64,000 nt of DNA from Geothrix paludis (GCF_022808815.1 NZ_JAKZLC010000003.1:124001-188000), one strand, 5' to 3'. Counted from the stretch's first letter, positions 1 to 9,018 are shown. Translations and numbers: made by a program. The notes: a model not told the origin generated them from the letters alone.

Positions 1-1
1 A

Positions 2-286
2 ACGAAGAACATGGAGCTGGCCGTGCGCAAGACCTACGACGCCATCCCGGGGCCCAAGCTCGTCATCGCCGTGGGGGCCTGCGCCATCGCCGGCGGGCCC
101 TACCACCGGCAGGAGGAGCAGCTCGGCGGCGCCGCGAGCGTGGTGCCCGTGGACCTCTTCATTCCCGGCTGCCCGCCCCACCCGCTGACCATCCTGGATG
201 GCATGCTGCGCCTGCTGGGGCGGATCGGAACCAATGGCCGAGATGGAACTAGGTCTTTGGATGGGGGCGAAACGTCACAAAAATAG
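2..286 (+). CDS. NuoB-family [Fe-S] small subunit (group 4 hydrogenase/complex I type), C-terminal part
   Basis: The gene enters from the left edge, so only its last 94 residues are visible; the reading frame is already open at base 2 and the true start lies outside. The visible part has VGACAIAGG and IPGCPPHP, which match the last two cysteine ligands of the [4Fe-4S] cluster in the NuoB/HycG/EchC family. The stretch VPVDLFIPGCPPHP followed by an ILDG(M)L(R)LLG helix resembles hydrogenase-4 or formate-hydrogenlyase small subunits as much as NuoB, so the host complex cannot be decided here. The tail after LLGRI is short, polar and unconserved. Confidence 0.85.
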   Translation, partial: TKNMELAVRKTYDAIPGPKLVIAVGACAIAGGPYHRQEEQLGGAASVVPVDLFIPGCPPHPLTILDGMLRLLGRIGTNGRDGTRSLDGGETSQK

Positions 287-294
287 ACACTCAG

Positions 295-345
295 CCGCCT
301 GTGATTTTTTTCGCCTTTCGATAATTTGTATAAATATTCATATTT
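295..345 (+). promoter_or_regulatory. AT-rich promoter region of the DUF4382 lipoprotein gene
   Basis: This is a strikingly AT-rich island in a GC-rich window. It holds a TATAAA-like hexamer near 328 inside a run of A/T, about 100 bases ahead of the lipoprotein start. A strong Shine-Dalgarno, GAGGAGG, sits at about 418-424. The exact -35/-10 pair was not resolved. Confidence 0.45.
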
Positions 346-428
346 CTATCGTTTGGCCCAGGTGGCGCCTCCTCCGCCCTTCAACCAAAGAATGGTTTCG
401 GGACTCAATAACCCCCGAGGAGGCAACC

Positions 429-1583
429 ATGAGCCGTTGGCGTGGATTAACCATCGTTGTTTTGGCAACCCTGGGATTGGCGTTCCTGATGGCCTGCGGG
501 GGCTCGTCGGGCTCCAGCACCGGCACCATGAATGTCCACCTGGTGGACGGCCCCATCACGGGCTACCAGGAGGTGAATGTCCACATCCAGTCCGTGGAGA
601 TCAGCGGCAATGGCGGCTGGATCACCCTCGGAACCCCGGACAAGACCTACAACCTGCTGAGCCTCACCGGCGGCGTGAGCGAGATGCTGGCCGCGGGGAC
701 CACCCTGCCCGCAGGCCACTACCAGCAGATGCGGCTGATCCTCGGAGCGGGCAACACCGTGAAGCTGGCGGATGGCAGCGTCCAGCCCCTCACCGTGCCT
801 TCGGGCCTCCAGTCGGGCGTCAAGCTGATCGTGAGCTTCGACGTGATGGCCGGCACCACGAAGGACGTGTGGATCGACTTCGACGCGGCCCACTCCATCC
901 AGGTGGTGCAGGCCGGGATGTCCAACCAGTACCTCCTCCGTCCCACGGTCTGGGCCTACGACAAGATCGTCACCGGCTCCATCTCCGGGAAGCTGACGGA
1001 TGCCGCGACCTCCACGGGTCTGGCCGGCGCCGTGGTTTATGCGGAGACCCTGGACACCACGGGGAACGCCCGGATCGCGCGCAGCGCCACCACGGACGCC
1101 ACCGGCGCGTACACCTTGGACCTCCTGCCCGTGGGCGCCACCTACTACGTGGTGAGCCAGCCCGTGCTGGGAACCACCACGCCGAAGGCCTATGACGCCA
1201 AGGCCAGCGACGGCTATGCCCTCAGCGCGGCCACGCCGGTCTTCACCTACAACGCGGCCTTCACCGCGGACGCGGCCACCGGCGGCGTATCCGGCGGCCT
1301 GACGCCTGTGGCCACCAGCAGCCAGAGCGACGCCGTGAACCTGCTCCAGACCCTGGCCGCGCCGACCTCGGGCAGCTTCGCCTTCATCGTGGACAGCGCC
1401 ATGGCCACCGTGGCGACCTCCACCGAGACCTATGCCTTCGCGACGGTGCCGGCGGGTCTCTACAGCGTCCAGGCGGTGCGGGCCACGCTGAACCTGGATG
1501 GCACCACCACGGTGACCTCCTCTACCCTCCAGCCCGCCACCGTGACGACCGGGCTCACCGTGACCGTGAACCTGGGGCTCTGA
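429..1583 (+). CDS. DUF4382 domain lipoprotein with carboxypeptidase-regulatory-like domain
   Basis: The predicted protein has 384 residues. The N-terminus is a lipoprotein signal: a hydrophobic stretch and the lipobox L20-M-A-C23, followed by a Gly/Ser linker. Residues about 30-175 read as a DUF4382 domain (start GTMNVHLVDGPI, with VNVHIQSVEI). Residues about 185-275 read as a beta-sandwich of the carboxypeptidase regulatory type (GKLTDAATSTGLAGAVVYA ... DATGAYTLDLLP). The rest is Thr/Ala/Ser-rich and probably a second beta-sandwich. It is likely anchored in an outer or inner membrane facing the periplasm or surface; its ligand is unknown. The start at 429 is chosen because GAGGAGG precedes it at the right distance and the signal begins there. 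Confidence 0.85.
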   Translation: MSRWRGLTIVVLATLGLAFLMACGGSSGSSTGTMNVHLVDGPITGYQEVNVHIQSVEISGNGGWITLGTPDKTYNLLSLTGGVSEMLAAGTTLPAGHYQQMRLILGAGNTVKLADGSVQPLTVPSGLQSGVKLIVSFDVMAGTTKDVWIDFDAAHSIQVVQAGMSNQYLLRPTVWAYDKIVTGSISGKLTDAATSTGLAGAVVYAETLDTTGNARIARSATTDATGAYTLDLLPVGATYYVVSQPVLGTTTPKAYDAKASDGYALSAATPVFTYNAAFTADAATGGVSGGLTPVATSSQSDAVNLLQTLAAPTSGSFAFIVDSAMATVATSTETYAFATVPAGLYSVQAVRATLNLDGTTTVTSSTLQPATVTTGLTVTVNLGL

Positions 1584-1603
1584 GCCCGGGAAGGCTTGCC
1601 ATG

Positions 1604-1631
1604 GGGGCGGTCCGAGCGGGCCGCCCCTTTT
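1604..1631 (+). terminator. Hairpin with T-run after the DUF4382 gene
   Basis: Arms GGGGCGG (1604-1610) and CCGCCCC (1621-1627) are followed by TTTT. The hairpin lies between two convergent genes and may serve both, although a T-run is clear only for the plus strand. Confidence 0.6.
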
Positions 1632-1633
1632 GT

Positions 1634-3175
1634 TCAGCCTGCCAGCCCGGTCAGCACGCTCAGAACCTCCTCATCCTCGGGTCGCTGGTCGGGGTCCTTG
1701 CGGCAGAGCCGTTCGACGAGGTCCACCAGGGCCGCGGGGATGTCGGGGCGAAGGGCCGACAGATCCGGCAGGGGATCCCTCCGGTGCTTGTCGAGGATCT
1801 CGAAGGGTGTCTCGCCATCAAAGGGCGGATGTCCGGCCAGCAGCTCGAACAGCACGATGCCGAGGGAGTACCGGTCCGCGGCGGGCCCCACCTGGGCCCT
1901 GGTCTGAGCCTCCGGCGCGGCGTAGCGGGGTGTGCCCAGGAAGGCGTAGGTGGTGGTCAGGGTGCTGGAGTCCACGATCCGTGAGATCCCGAAGTCCATC
2001 ACCTTGGCTTGATCGCCGTCGAAGATCACGTTGCCGGGCTTCAGGTCACGGTGGACGATGCCGAGGCGGTGGGCATGGGCCATGGCCCCGACAATCTGCA
2101 TCGCGAGGCGGTAGAAGGCGGGCAGGGAAGGGGGGCCATCTTCACGGAGGGCCTGGTCCAGCCGCCGGCCGGAGATGTACTCCATGGCCAGCCAAGGGGG
2201 TCCTGTCTCCGGGCCGGGATCCAGCATCCGCACCAGATTGGGGTGATCCAGCATGGCGCCCAGTTTCGCCTCCTGGCGGAACCGCCGCAGGAACTCGGGA
2301 TCATCGTGGCGGTAGGGATGCAGCAGCTTCAAGGCCACGGGCACCCTGGTGGTGCCGTGGCGGGCGAGGTAGGTGCTCGCGAACCCGCCCCGGCCGAGCA
2401 GCCGCTCGATCCGGTAGGGCCCCAGCTGCTCAGGGTCACCGAAGGAGGAGGATTCAGACGGGCGTCTCCGGCGCCGGAAGAGCAGCCAGGCGCCGGCCAC
2501 GGCCAGGGAGAGGCCGATGGCCCATCTCAGCCGCGAACCGGGTGCCGGGGCGATTTGGGGAGCCGCCGCGGGGGCGGGAGCGGTCGCCTGGGCCGGGGCC
2601 GGGGTGGCCTGGTCGGGGAGGCGGGGTGGGGGAGCATCCCGCTGGGGCGAGGGTGGTTGGTTCCTGGCCGTGGCTGCCGGTGCCGCCTCCCGGGGCGGCC
2701 CTGGCAGGGGAGCGGGCGTGGAGTCCGCGGGTGGCGGGACGGGTTGGCCCTGGGCCGGGGGCGCTGCCACGGGCTTCGGTGGGGTTGGGGCCGGATCGGG
2801 GTCTTTCGCGGGCGGAAGGGCCGGGGCCTTCGGGCTGAGGCGATGGGCGAGGGCCTCCCGGGCCGCCTCGGGTTCTCGCTGGTGGGCCGCCCGGTCCAGG
2901 GTCGCACGGGCCGCGTCGGTGTCTCCCAGCTCGATGAAGCAGCGGGCCAGATGGGTGTAGGGCGCGTAGTCGTTGAGCAGGTTGTTGCCGTAGATGACGA
3001 TCCGCGCGGCGGAGGCCGGCCGGAGCTCGATCGCCCGGCGGTAGGCCGCGGCTGCCACCTTCCACTGCCCCTGCCGCTCGGCATCCAGACCGTCCTGATA
3101 GGCGGCATAGAACGTGGGCTGGCTCTGGGCCGCCAGCAGGGGTGCGAGGCAGAGCATGAGCCCGCTCCGGCGCAT
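1634..3175 (-). CDS. Membrane Ser/Thr protein kinase with N-terminal TPR domain
   Basis: The protein has 513 residues. A signal peptide (to about residue 17) leads a TPR-like helical region (about 18-110), then a long Pro/Ala-rich linker, one membrane helix near 218-235 followed by an RRRRR stop-transfer, and a C-terminal Hanks-type kinase (about 253-513). Kinase motifs are complete: GRGGFAS glycine loop, VALK lysine, HRDLKPGN catalytic loop, DFG, APE. The topology implies a periplasmic TPR/Pro-rich sensor and a cytoplasmic kinase, the reverse of PknB-like enzymes. ATG at 3175 lies one base after the stop of the upstream barrel gene, so the two are probably co-translated. The target is unknown. 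Confidence 0.88.
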   Translation of the reverse strand: MRRSGLMLCLAPLLAAQSQPTFYAAYQDGLDAERQGQWKVAAAAYRRAIELRPASAARIVIYGNNLLNDYAPYTHLARCFIELGDTDAARATLDRAAHQREPEAAREALAHRLSPKAPALPPAKDPDPAPTPPKPVAAPPAQGQPVPPPADSTPAPLPGPPREAAPAATARNQPPSPQRDAPPPRLPDQATPAPAQATAPAPAAAPQIAPAPGSRLRWAIGLSLAVAGAWLLFRRRRRPSESSSFGDPEQLGPYRIERLLGRGGFASTYLARHGTTRVPVALKLLHPYRHDDPEFLRRFRQEAKLGAMLDHPNLVRMLDPGPETGPPWLAMEYISGRRLDQALREDGPPSLPAFYRLAMQIVGAMAHAHRLGIVHRDLKPGNVIFDGDQAKVMDFGISRIVDSSTLTTTYAFLGTPRYAAPEAQTRAQVGPAADRYSLGIVLFELLAGHPPFDGETPFEILDKHRRDPLPDLSALRPDIPAALVDLVERLCRKDPDQRPEDEEVLSVLTGLAG

Positions 3176-3176
3176 C

Positions 3177-4595
3177 TCAGTCCCCCACGAAGAGGTGGCG
3201 CAGGACCCGCTCCAGGGGCTTGCGGTCGAACTGGATGATGGTGGAGAGGTCCAGCCGGTGTTCGCGGATGCGCTCGGTGCCCAGGGAGGTCGATCCGGTG
3301 CGGGACAGGATCTGATCCACGTCGAGGGCCTTCGAGACGCGGCGATTGGACCAGCCGTACCGGTAGGCGATATCCAGGCCGAGGGGCCCCTGCTTGAGTC
3401 CGGTCCCAAGGGCGACCTGGTACATGACGCGCTGGAGGCCGGTGGTGGCATCGACCACGGGCTGGGGCTCACGGCTGATGCCCGCCCGGAGGGGGATCAC
3501 GGTGCCGTTGGAGGTGATGTGGAGGAACTCGGCTCCGAGGTGCAGGTCCGTGGCGTTGGGGGTCCGATCGCCCTTGTCGAAGTCGAAGAAACTCTGCCCG
3601 TTGAGCCGGGCGGAGTCGGACATGTACCGGGTGGTGGACCACAGGGTGTGGGAGAGGTCCGCCGTGATCAGCCACTGGTCCGTGGGGCGGTAGGCGTACC
3701 CCAGGCCGGTGCCCGAGGGCCAGTGGAGGCCCGTGGTCATGGGTGATCCCGTGAACCCGCCCCGGGGGAGGTTGGTGGCCAGCTGCGTCGCGAACGTATA
3801 GTCGGCGTGGAAGCCGGTGCGGTGGACGATTCCGAAGCTCCAGGTGGGCCAGCGCCAGATGAGCCCGAGGTTGAAGTTCCCGCCGTCCATGGCGTTCCCC
3901 TGCTGGAAGGCCGCCACGGTCTGCGTCGTGCCCGTGGTGCGCAGGCTGGTGGAGACGAGGTCCCAGCGTCCGCGCCACTGGTTGTACGAGAACCCCAGCA
4001 GGATGCGCTGGGACACCTCGTAGGCCGCGGCCAGGGAGTAGAGGTCGATCTGGCCGGTCTGGGTGATGTCCTGGACCAGCAGGGAGGATGGTTCGGTGGA
4101 GGTGAGCGGGGATTCGGTGAGGGTGCGGTGGCTGTGGTCGGTCAGGGGCAGGGCGCGCTGGATGGACAACTGCAGCACCAGGTTCCGCCCGGCCACCTGC
4201 AGGGGCGCGGTCGCCGAGATGAAGAGGGGATCGAAGCGGGTGCTGCTGACGAGGGAATCGCTCACGGCCAGGATGCGGCCCTGGCTGGAGGTCTCGAAAT
4301 CCTCGTAGCTCACGGAGCGCTGCGTCCCCCGGGCCACGAAGCTGACTTCGGGATGGAGAAGCTGCGCCAGGCCCGCGGGATTGAAGGAAACCGCCGTCGC
4401 ATCGTCAGCCACGGCGATGAAGGCGCCGCCCAACCCCATGGCGCGGGCGCCGGCGCCCTGGACGGTGAAGTTGGTGCGGGACTGTTCGGAGATCAGGGTG
4501 CCGATGGGGGTCTGCGCCCGCAGAACCCCAGCCCCTCCCACCGCGAGAAGCAGGCAGGGAAGGAGCGTCTGGCAGCGGCGGCGGGGGGATTTCAC
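3177..4595 (-). CDS. FadL/PorV-like outer membrane beta-barrel protein
   Basis: The protein has 472 residues with an arginine-rich signal peptide ending near LRAQ. The mature N-terminus (TNFTVQGAGARAMGLGGA then DDATAVSFNPAGLA) is the signature of the OMPP1/FadL/TodX and PorV/PorQ group. The rest alternates hydrophobic and polar residues as expected of a barrel. The start is a GTG at 4595: nearby ATGs are in another frame and run into a stop. It is followed directly by the TPR kinase gene, suggesting a functional pairing. The transported substrate, or a role in secretion, cannot be read from sequence. Confidence 0.75.
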   Translation of the reverse strand: MKSPRRRCQTLLPCLLLAVGGAGVLRAQTPIGTLISEQSRTNFTVQGAGARAMGLGGAFIAVADDATAVSFNPAGLAQLLHPEVSFVARGTQRSVSYEDFETSSQGRILAVSDSLVSSTRFDPLFISATAPLQVAGRNLVLQLSIQRALPLTDHSHRTLTESPLTSTEPSSLLVQDITQTGQIDLYSLAAAYEVSQRILLGFSYNQWRGRWDLVSTSLRTTGTTQTVAAFQQGNAMDGGNFNLGLIWRWPTWSFGIVHRTGFHADYTFATQLATNLPRGGFTGSPMTTGLHWPSGTGLGYAYRPTDQWLITADLSHTLWSTTRYMSDSARLNGQSFFDFDKGDRTPNATDLHLGAEFLHITSNGTVIPLRAGISREPQPVVDATTGLQRVMYQVALGTGLKQGPLGLDIAYRYGWSNRRVSKALDVDQILSRTGSTSLGTERIREHRLDLSTIIQFDRKPLERVLRHLFVGD

Positions 4596-4657
4596 ACGTA
4601 CATCATGCCTGTATCCAGGAACGGCGGGAACCAGGGCTCCTGCGCCTTCCGGGTGGA

Positions 4658-5578
4658 TCAGGAGGCGGTGAGGACGGTCCGGATCTGCCGGGAGAGGTCG
4701 TCCAGGAACTGATAGCGCTTGGTGTACATCGATCGCTTGTTGGGCTTGATGTCCTCTGCGGTCCTGCGCGGAGCCTTGATCGGCAATCGGTACCAGCCAT
4801 CCTGCTGGCGCTCCCCGCCGGACTCCCGCCAGAGGTCGTCGTAGTCGAACAGGATCTTCTTTCCCGGGCCCAGGAGCCTGCCCCGGGCGACGTGAATGCC
4901 ATTGCCCACGCCGAGCAGGCTGGCCACCCGCAGGGACCGGGTGATCTCCTGCGCCACGAAGACCATCAGGGCCTTGGGCCGGAGCCCATGCATGGCCTTG
5001 GTCGCGAGTTTGATGGTCTCCTCGTCGCCGCCCTTGCGCCCTTGGAGGGCGCCGAGGTAGCAGCACCATCCGGCGGCCTGGTGCTCGAGGGAGTAGGCGA
5101 AGGAGCTGATGGCTCCGGGAATGCCCTCCAGCTCGAGGAAGACCCCGATCTCGCCTTCCTTGCGGAACTGGGGGTCCGCCCGCATCAGGAGGCGCAGAGT
5201 GCCAGCCTTTTCCAGTGGGATGCGCGCCAGCAGGAGGCCCTCCTCCCGGAGCATGGCCTGCTGGAACGCGCCGCCCTTGGCGTTCACGAAGATGTAGGTG
5301 TCGCGGATGACCTTGAAGCGTTTGGCCCAGTCCCAGCGGCGGGACATGTAGGTTCCCATGGGACGGAAGGCCAGCCTTGGGCTGGCGGCCACGAAGGGGC
5401 GGACGACGGGTTCATCGAGAAAGGCGAACCAGCCCTGGACGGAGGCTTCCCGCAGAACCGCCAGGACCGCCCAGCGGAGGTGGCGCTTGATCTTCTTCCG
5501 CTCTTCAGGACGGGCTTCGTAGGCCTGGGTGCTGTAGTGCCAGGCCTTTCTGGAAACCAGGATGTAGCCTCGGATCAC
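4658..5578 (-). CDS. VirK/YbjX-family protein (DUF535)
   Basis: The protein has 306 residues, the usual length of the VirK/YbjX (DUF535) family. Recognisable family features include the mid-region IGVFLELEGIPGAISS followed by a tyrosine-rich stretch, the GALQGRKGGDEE segment and a C-terminal KRSMYTKRYQFLD. Family members have been linked to membrane integrity and antimicrobial-peptide resistance in enterobacteria; the molecular role is unknown. The start is GTG at 5578, overlapping the TGA of gdhA, which suggests translational coupling. No membrane segments are obvious. Confidence 0.75.
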   Translation of the reverse strand: MIRGYILVSRKAWHYSTQAYEARPEERKKIKRHLRWAVLAVLREASVQGWFAFLDEPVVRPFVAASPRLAFRPMGTYMSRRWDWAKRFKVIRDTYIFVNAKGGAFQQAMLREEGLLLARIPLEKAGTLRLLMRADPQFRKEGEIGVFLELEGIPGAISSFAYSLEHQAAGWCCYLGALQGRKGGDEETIKLATKAMHGLRPKALMVFVAQEITRSLRVASLLGVGNGIHVARGRLLGPGKKILFDYDDLWRESGGERQQDGWYRLPIKAPRRTAEDIKPNKRSMYTKRYQFLDDLSRQIRTVLTAS

Positions 5579-6837
5579 GCGTAGAAACCGCGGTACTTCA
5601 TGGCCTGGGCCACGCGGTCCAGGGCCAGGATGTAGGCGCCGATGCGGGGGTTGGTCTTGTACTTGTCGGTGGTGGCGAAGGTGGCCTGGAAGGCGTGGGT
5701 CATGTAGTCCACCAGGCGCTCGTTGATCTCGCGCTCCCGCCAGTAGAAGCCCTGGCGGTTCTGCACCCACTCGAAGTAGCTGACGGTGACGCCGCCCACG
5801 TTGGCCAGGATGTCCGGCACCACGAGGACGCCGTGCTCCAGCAGGATGGGATCCGCCTCGGGGGTGGTGGGGCCGTTGGCGCCCTCCACGATGACCTTGG
5901 CGCGGACCTGCGCGGCGTTGGCCTCGGTGATCTGGTTCTCCGAGGCGGCGGGCACCAGGATGTCCACGGGATGGGCAAGGACGGCGTTGGGGTCCATGGG
6001 CTCGGCGCCCCGGAAGCCCACGACAGTGCGGGCCTCGGCCACATGCTTGAGGAGGGCGTGGATGTCCAGGCCGCGGTCGTTCCGCACGGCGCCCTGGATG
6101 TCGCTGATGGCGACGATGCGCGCCCCGGCCTCGTGCAGCAGGCGGGCGGCCTGGCTGCCCACGTTGCCGAAGCCCTGCACGGCCACCGTGGCGCCGGCCA
6201 GAGGCTTGCCCAGCCGCTGCATGGCCTCGCGGGCGGTGATGAGGATCCCGCGGCCCGTGGCCTCGTTGCGGCCCAGGCTGCCGCCCAGGCCCAGGGGCTT
6301 GCCCGTGACGATGGCGTTCTCGGTGCGGCGCACGTGCATGGAGTAGGTGTCCAGCACCCAGGCCATGGTCTGCGCGTCCGTGCCCATGTCGGGCGCGGGC
6401 ACGTCGCGGTCGGGTCCGAGGATGTCCATGATCTCGGCGATGTAGCGGCGGGTGAGGCGCTCCTTCTCGCCCAGGCTCAGGCGCGAAGGGTCGCACACGA
6501 TGCCGCCCTTGCCGCCGCCGAAGGGCACGTCCACCACGGCGCACTTCCAGGTCATCCAGGCGGCGAGGGCCTTCACCTCGTCGAGGGTGACGTTCAGGTC
6601 GTAGCGGATGCCGCCCTTGGCGGGGCCGCGGGCGATGTTGTGCTGCACGCGGTAGCCCGTGAAGACCTCCCACTGCCCGTTGTCCATGAGCACGGGGAGG
6701 CTCACGATCATCGACCGGCTGGGGGCCATGAAGACTTTGAACAGTGCGTCATCCAGGCCGTAGAGCTGGGAAGCGACGCGGAGGCGGGCCTGCATGGCCT
6801 CGAAGGCGTTGGTCTGGTTGGTCAGCATGGAGGGCAT
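5575..6837 (-). CDS. gdhA: Glutamate dehydrogenase (Glu/Leu/Phe/Val dehydrogenase family)
   Basis: The protein has 420 residues, the normal size for hexameric GDH. It carries the family segment PFGGGKGG, where the catalytic lysine region begins, the conserved Asp in VPAPDMGT, the dinucleotide fold GFGNVGSQAA, and VEGANGPTTPEAD. It interconverts glutamate and 2-oxoglutarate plus ammonia in the cytoplasm. A second Met three codons in (6828) could be the real start. It stands at the end of the rplU-obgE-rsfS series, 3 bases after rsfS, so it may be co-transcribed. Confidence 0.93.
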   Translation of the reverse strand: MPSMLTNQTNAFEAMQARLRVASQLYGLDDALFKVFMAPSRSMIVSLPVLMDNGQWEVFTGYRVQHNIARGPAKGGIRYDLNVTLDEVKALAAWMTWKCAVVDVPFGGGKGGIVCDPSRLSLGEKERLTRRYIAEIMDILGPDRDVPAPDMGTDAQTMAWVLDTYSMHVRRTENAIVTGKPLGLGGSLGRNEATGRGILITAREAMQRLGKPLAGATVAVQGFGNVGSQAARLLHEAGARIVAISDIQGAVRNDRGLDIHALLKHVAEARTVVGFRGAEPMDPNAVLAHPVDILVPAASENQITEANAAQVRAKVIVEGANGPTTPEADPILLEHGVLVVPDILANVGGVTVSYFEWVQNRQGFYWREREINERLVDYMTHAFQATFATTDKYKTNPRIGAYILALDRVAQAMKYRGFYA

Positions 6838-6840
6838 CTC

Positions 6841-7215
6841 CTACGGACGGGCTTCTTGGGCGGGATGGGTCTCGGCCGGCAGTTCCAGATCGCGGCCGGC
6901 GCTCCAGAGCCCCTCGATGTTGTAGTGGCGGCGGGTCTCTTCGTCCATGACGTGGACGACCAGGTTCCCGTAGTCCAGGAGCACCCAGTTGCCGTTGGCC
7001 TCGCCTTCGCGGGAGATGGGGCGCTCCCCGGCGAGCTTGAGGGCATCCTCCACCGCCTCGGCGATGGCGCGGTTCTGGCGGTCGCTGCCCCCGCTCATGA
7101 AGGCGAAGGTGTCGGTGAAGCTGGCGATGTCCCTCACGTCCAGGAGGCGGATGCGGAAGGCTTTCTTGGACCGGGCGGCTTCGACGACGGTCGCGAGCCG
7201 GGAATCAAGGGTCAT
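6841..7215 (-). CDS. rsfS: Ribosome silencing factor RsfS
   Basis: The protein has 124 residues. It has the RsfS/Iojap core: LLDVRDIASFTDTFAFMSG, SDRQNRAIAEAVED, WVLLDYGNLVVHVM and the terminal aromatic YNIEGLW. RsfS binds ribosomal protein L14 and blocks subunit joining during starvation. Its placement between nadD and gdhA follows the common obgE-nadD-rsfS order, supporting the call. Confidence 0.95.
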   Translation of the reverse strand: MTLDSRLATVVEAARSKKAFRIRLLDVRDIASFTDTFAFMSGGSDRQNRAIAEAVEDALKLAGERPISREGEANGNWVLLDYGNLVVHVMDEETRRHYNIEGLWSAGRDLELPAETHPAQEARP

Positions 7216-7233
7216 GCGGGCTCCGAAACAGGG

Positions 7234-7851
7234 CTAACGATACAGGTTTTCCGCGCGGATGGCAGCGAGAACTTGGGGCGGGATGCCGCCTGGATCCTGG
7301 GCAGGATCCGCCGCCAGACGGTGCCGGAGCTCCGTGGAGGCGAGGTCCGTGTCCGTGGAGGGGAGCCAGACCAGCTCGCCGGTCCCGCCGGACCAGGCCG
7401 AGGCCGGTCGCAGCCCGGGAAAGGCTGGAACGTCCGCCGGGGCGCCGGGGCGCAGGGCCACGGCCAGGGAGGCCAGCTGGAGGATCCGCTCCGGGCGCCG
7501 CCAGGTGGCGAAGCCCGCAAGCTGGTCGCTGCCCATGACGAGGATCCAGGCCGTGTCGGGCTCCCGGGCGGACAGCGTCTCCAGGGTGTCCACGGTGTAG
7601 CTGGCGCCACCCCGCTCGAGCTCCGCGGTCTCGACGGCGCAGCGCGGGTCGAAGGCGCGGAGTGCCTCATCCAGCAGGTGCAGGCGGGTTCCGGGCGCGG
7701 GGCCGCCGGGGTCGGGCTTGTGGGGGCTGATGGCCGTGGGCACGAAGCGCAGCTCATCCAGGTCCAGGTGGTCCAGGGCCAGCCGCGCCAGCTTCAGGTG
7801 ACCTTCATGGGGGGGATTGAACGCCCCACCGAGCAGGCCCACGCGCTTCAC
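7234..7851 (-). CDS. nadD: Nicotinate-nucleotide adenylyltransferase
   Basis: The protein has 205 residues. It begins with the nucleotidyltransferase signature GGAFNPPHEGH and has the late STELRHRL (SxxxR-type) motif that holds the triphosphate. It makes deamido-NAD from nicotinate mononucleotide and ATP in NAD synthesis. ATG overlaps the obgE stop by four bases (ATGA). An 18-base gap separates it from rsfS. Confidence 0.95.
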   Translation of the reverse strand: MKRVGLLGGAFNPPHEGHLKLARLALDHLDLDELRFVPTAISPHKPDPGGPAPGTRLHLLDEALRAFDPRCAVETAELERGGASYTVDTLETLSAREPDTAWILVMGSDQLAGFATWRRPERILQLASLAVALRPGAPADVPAFPGLRPASAWSGGTGELVWLPSTDTDLASTELRHRLAADPAQDPGGIPPQVLAAIRAENLYR

Positions 7852-8870
7852 TGGGCCGCGTCCTTGTCCTTGAGGGCCGCATCCACCGCGAAGGCCAGCT
7901 CGCGCAGCCCCTCGCCCGTGACGCCCGAGATGAAGATGGGCTTCTGGCCGCGGTCGGCGCAGAGGGTTTCGAAGGCGGTGCGCCGGTCTTCATCCTGCAG
8001 GGCGTCGAGCTTGGTGCCCACCAGCCAGCGGGGCTTGGCGGCCAGCACGGGGCTGAAGGCCTCCACCTCGCCTTCGATGACGCGCACGGCTTCCGCGGGC
8101 TCCGTGACGGGATCGGAGAGGTCCACCAGGTGGAGCAGCATGCGGGTGCGCTCCACGTGCCGGAGGAACTGGATGCCGAGACCCGCGCCGTCCGCCGCGC
8201 CCTCGATGAGGCCGGGGATGTCCGCGATGACCCAGCTGTCGAGCAGGTCGCCGCCGAAGCGGTCCAGGCTCACCACGCCGAGCTGGGGCTCCAGGGTGGT
8301 GAAGGGGTAGTCGGCGATCTTGGGCCGGGCCGCGCTCAGGCGGCTCACCAGGGTGCTCTTGCCGGCGTTGGGGAAGCCCACCAGGCCTACGTCCGCGATG
8401 AGCTTCAGCTCCAGGTCCAGGGTGCGCTCCTCGCCTTCCTCGCCAGGCTGGTGGTGGCGGGGCGTGCGGTTGGTGGAGCTCTTGAAGTTCGTGTTGCCCA
8501 GGCCGCCGCGGCCGCCGCGGGCCACGCAGACGTCCTGGCCGTGCGCCAGCAACTCCGCCAGCACCTCGCCGGTGTCACCATCCTTCACCACGGTGCCCAG
8601 GGGCACTTCCAGGGTGATGTCGACGCCGTCCTTGCCGTGGCGCAGGCAGCCTTCGCCCTGGCGGCCGCGGTCGGCGGCGAAGTCGCGCTTGTGGCGATAG
8701 GGATTCAGGGTGTTCAGAGCCCGGTTGGCCCGGAGGAAGATGGAGCCGCCCTTGCCACCGTCGCCGCCATCCGGTCCGCCCTCGGGGGCGAACTTCTCGC
8801 GGCGGAAGCTCATGGCGCCGGACCCGCCGTGGCCGGCGACGACGCGGAGCTGGACATGGTCAAGGAACAT
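7848..8870 (-). CDS. obgE: GTPase Obg/CgtA
   Basis: The protein has 340 residues. The glycine-rich Obg fold occupies about 1-158 (GGSGAMSFRREK, GGPDGGDGGKGG), followed by the G domain with G1 GFPNAGKST, the DIPGL of G3 and a TKLD-type G4. It lacks the C-terminal OCT extension of about 50 residues found in longer Obg proteins. It acts in 50S assembly and stringent-response control. The neighbours rplU, rpmA and nadD are the classic context. Confidence 0.96.
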   Translation of the reverse strand: MFLDHVQLRVVAGHGGSGAMSFRREKFAPEGGPDGGDGGKGGSIFLRANRALNTLNPYRHKRDFAADRGRQGEGCLRHGKDGVDITLEVPLGTVVKDGDTGEVLAELLAHGQDVCVARGGRGGLGNTNFKSSTNRTPRHHQPGEEGEERTLDLELKLIADVGLVGFPNAGKSTLVSRLSAARPKIADYPFTTLEPQLGVVSLDRFGGDLLDSWVIADIPGLIEGAADGAGLGIQFLRHVERTRMLLHLVDLSDPVTEPAEAVRVIEGEVEAFSPVLAAKPRWLVGTKLDALQDEDRRTAFETLCADRGQKPIFISGVTGEGLRELAFAVDAALKDKDAAQ

Positions 8871-8904
8871 TTGGACCTTTGATTGCGGAAGATCGGGGAG
8901 GCAT

Positions 8905-9018
8905 AAGCATAGGCCGGGCTACGCCCGGCCTATGCGCGGGGGTCTCGGGGGTGTGCGCAGCGCGCCCTTAGATCCTTGCCGCGCCCCGCGCGACAAGGAG
9001 AACCCCCGGACAACATCA
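8905..9018 (-). repeat. Stop-anchored GC-rich intergenic element, copy A (after rpmA)
   Basis: Read on the minus strand, the element starts at the rpmA stop itself: TGATGTTGTCCGGGGGTT. It then has a GC-rich internal stem, the shared box GGATCTAAGGGCGCGCTGCG, ACCCCCG and ends in a perfect hairpin (8908-8934, arms CATAGGCCGGGC). The same start and boxes recur after rplU, the barrel gene at 11472, bamD and the response-regulator gene ending at 24003. Confidence 0.75.

Noticed and set aside
5695-8310. An 871-codon plus-strand frame across gdhA, rsfS and nadD
   Set aside because: Shadow of three well-supported minus-strand genes.
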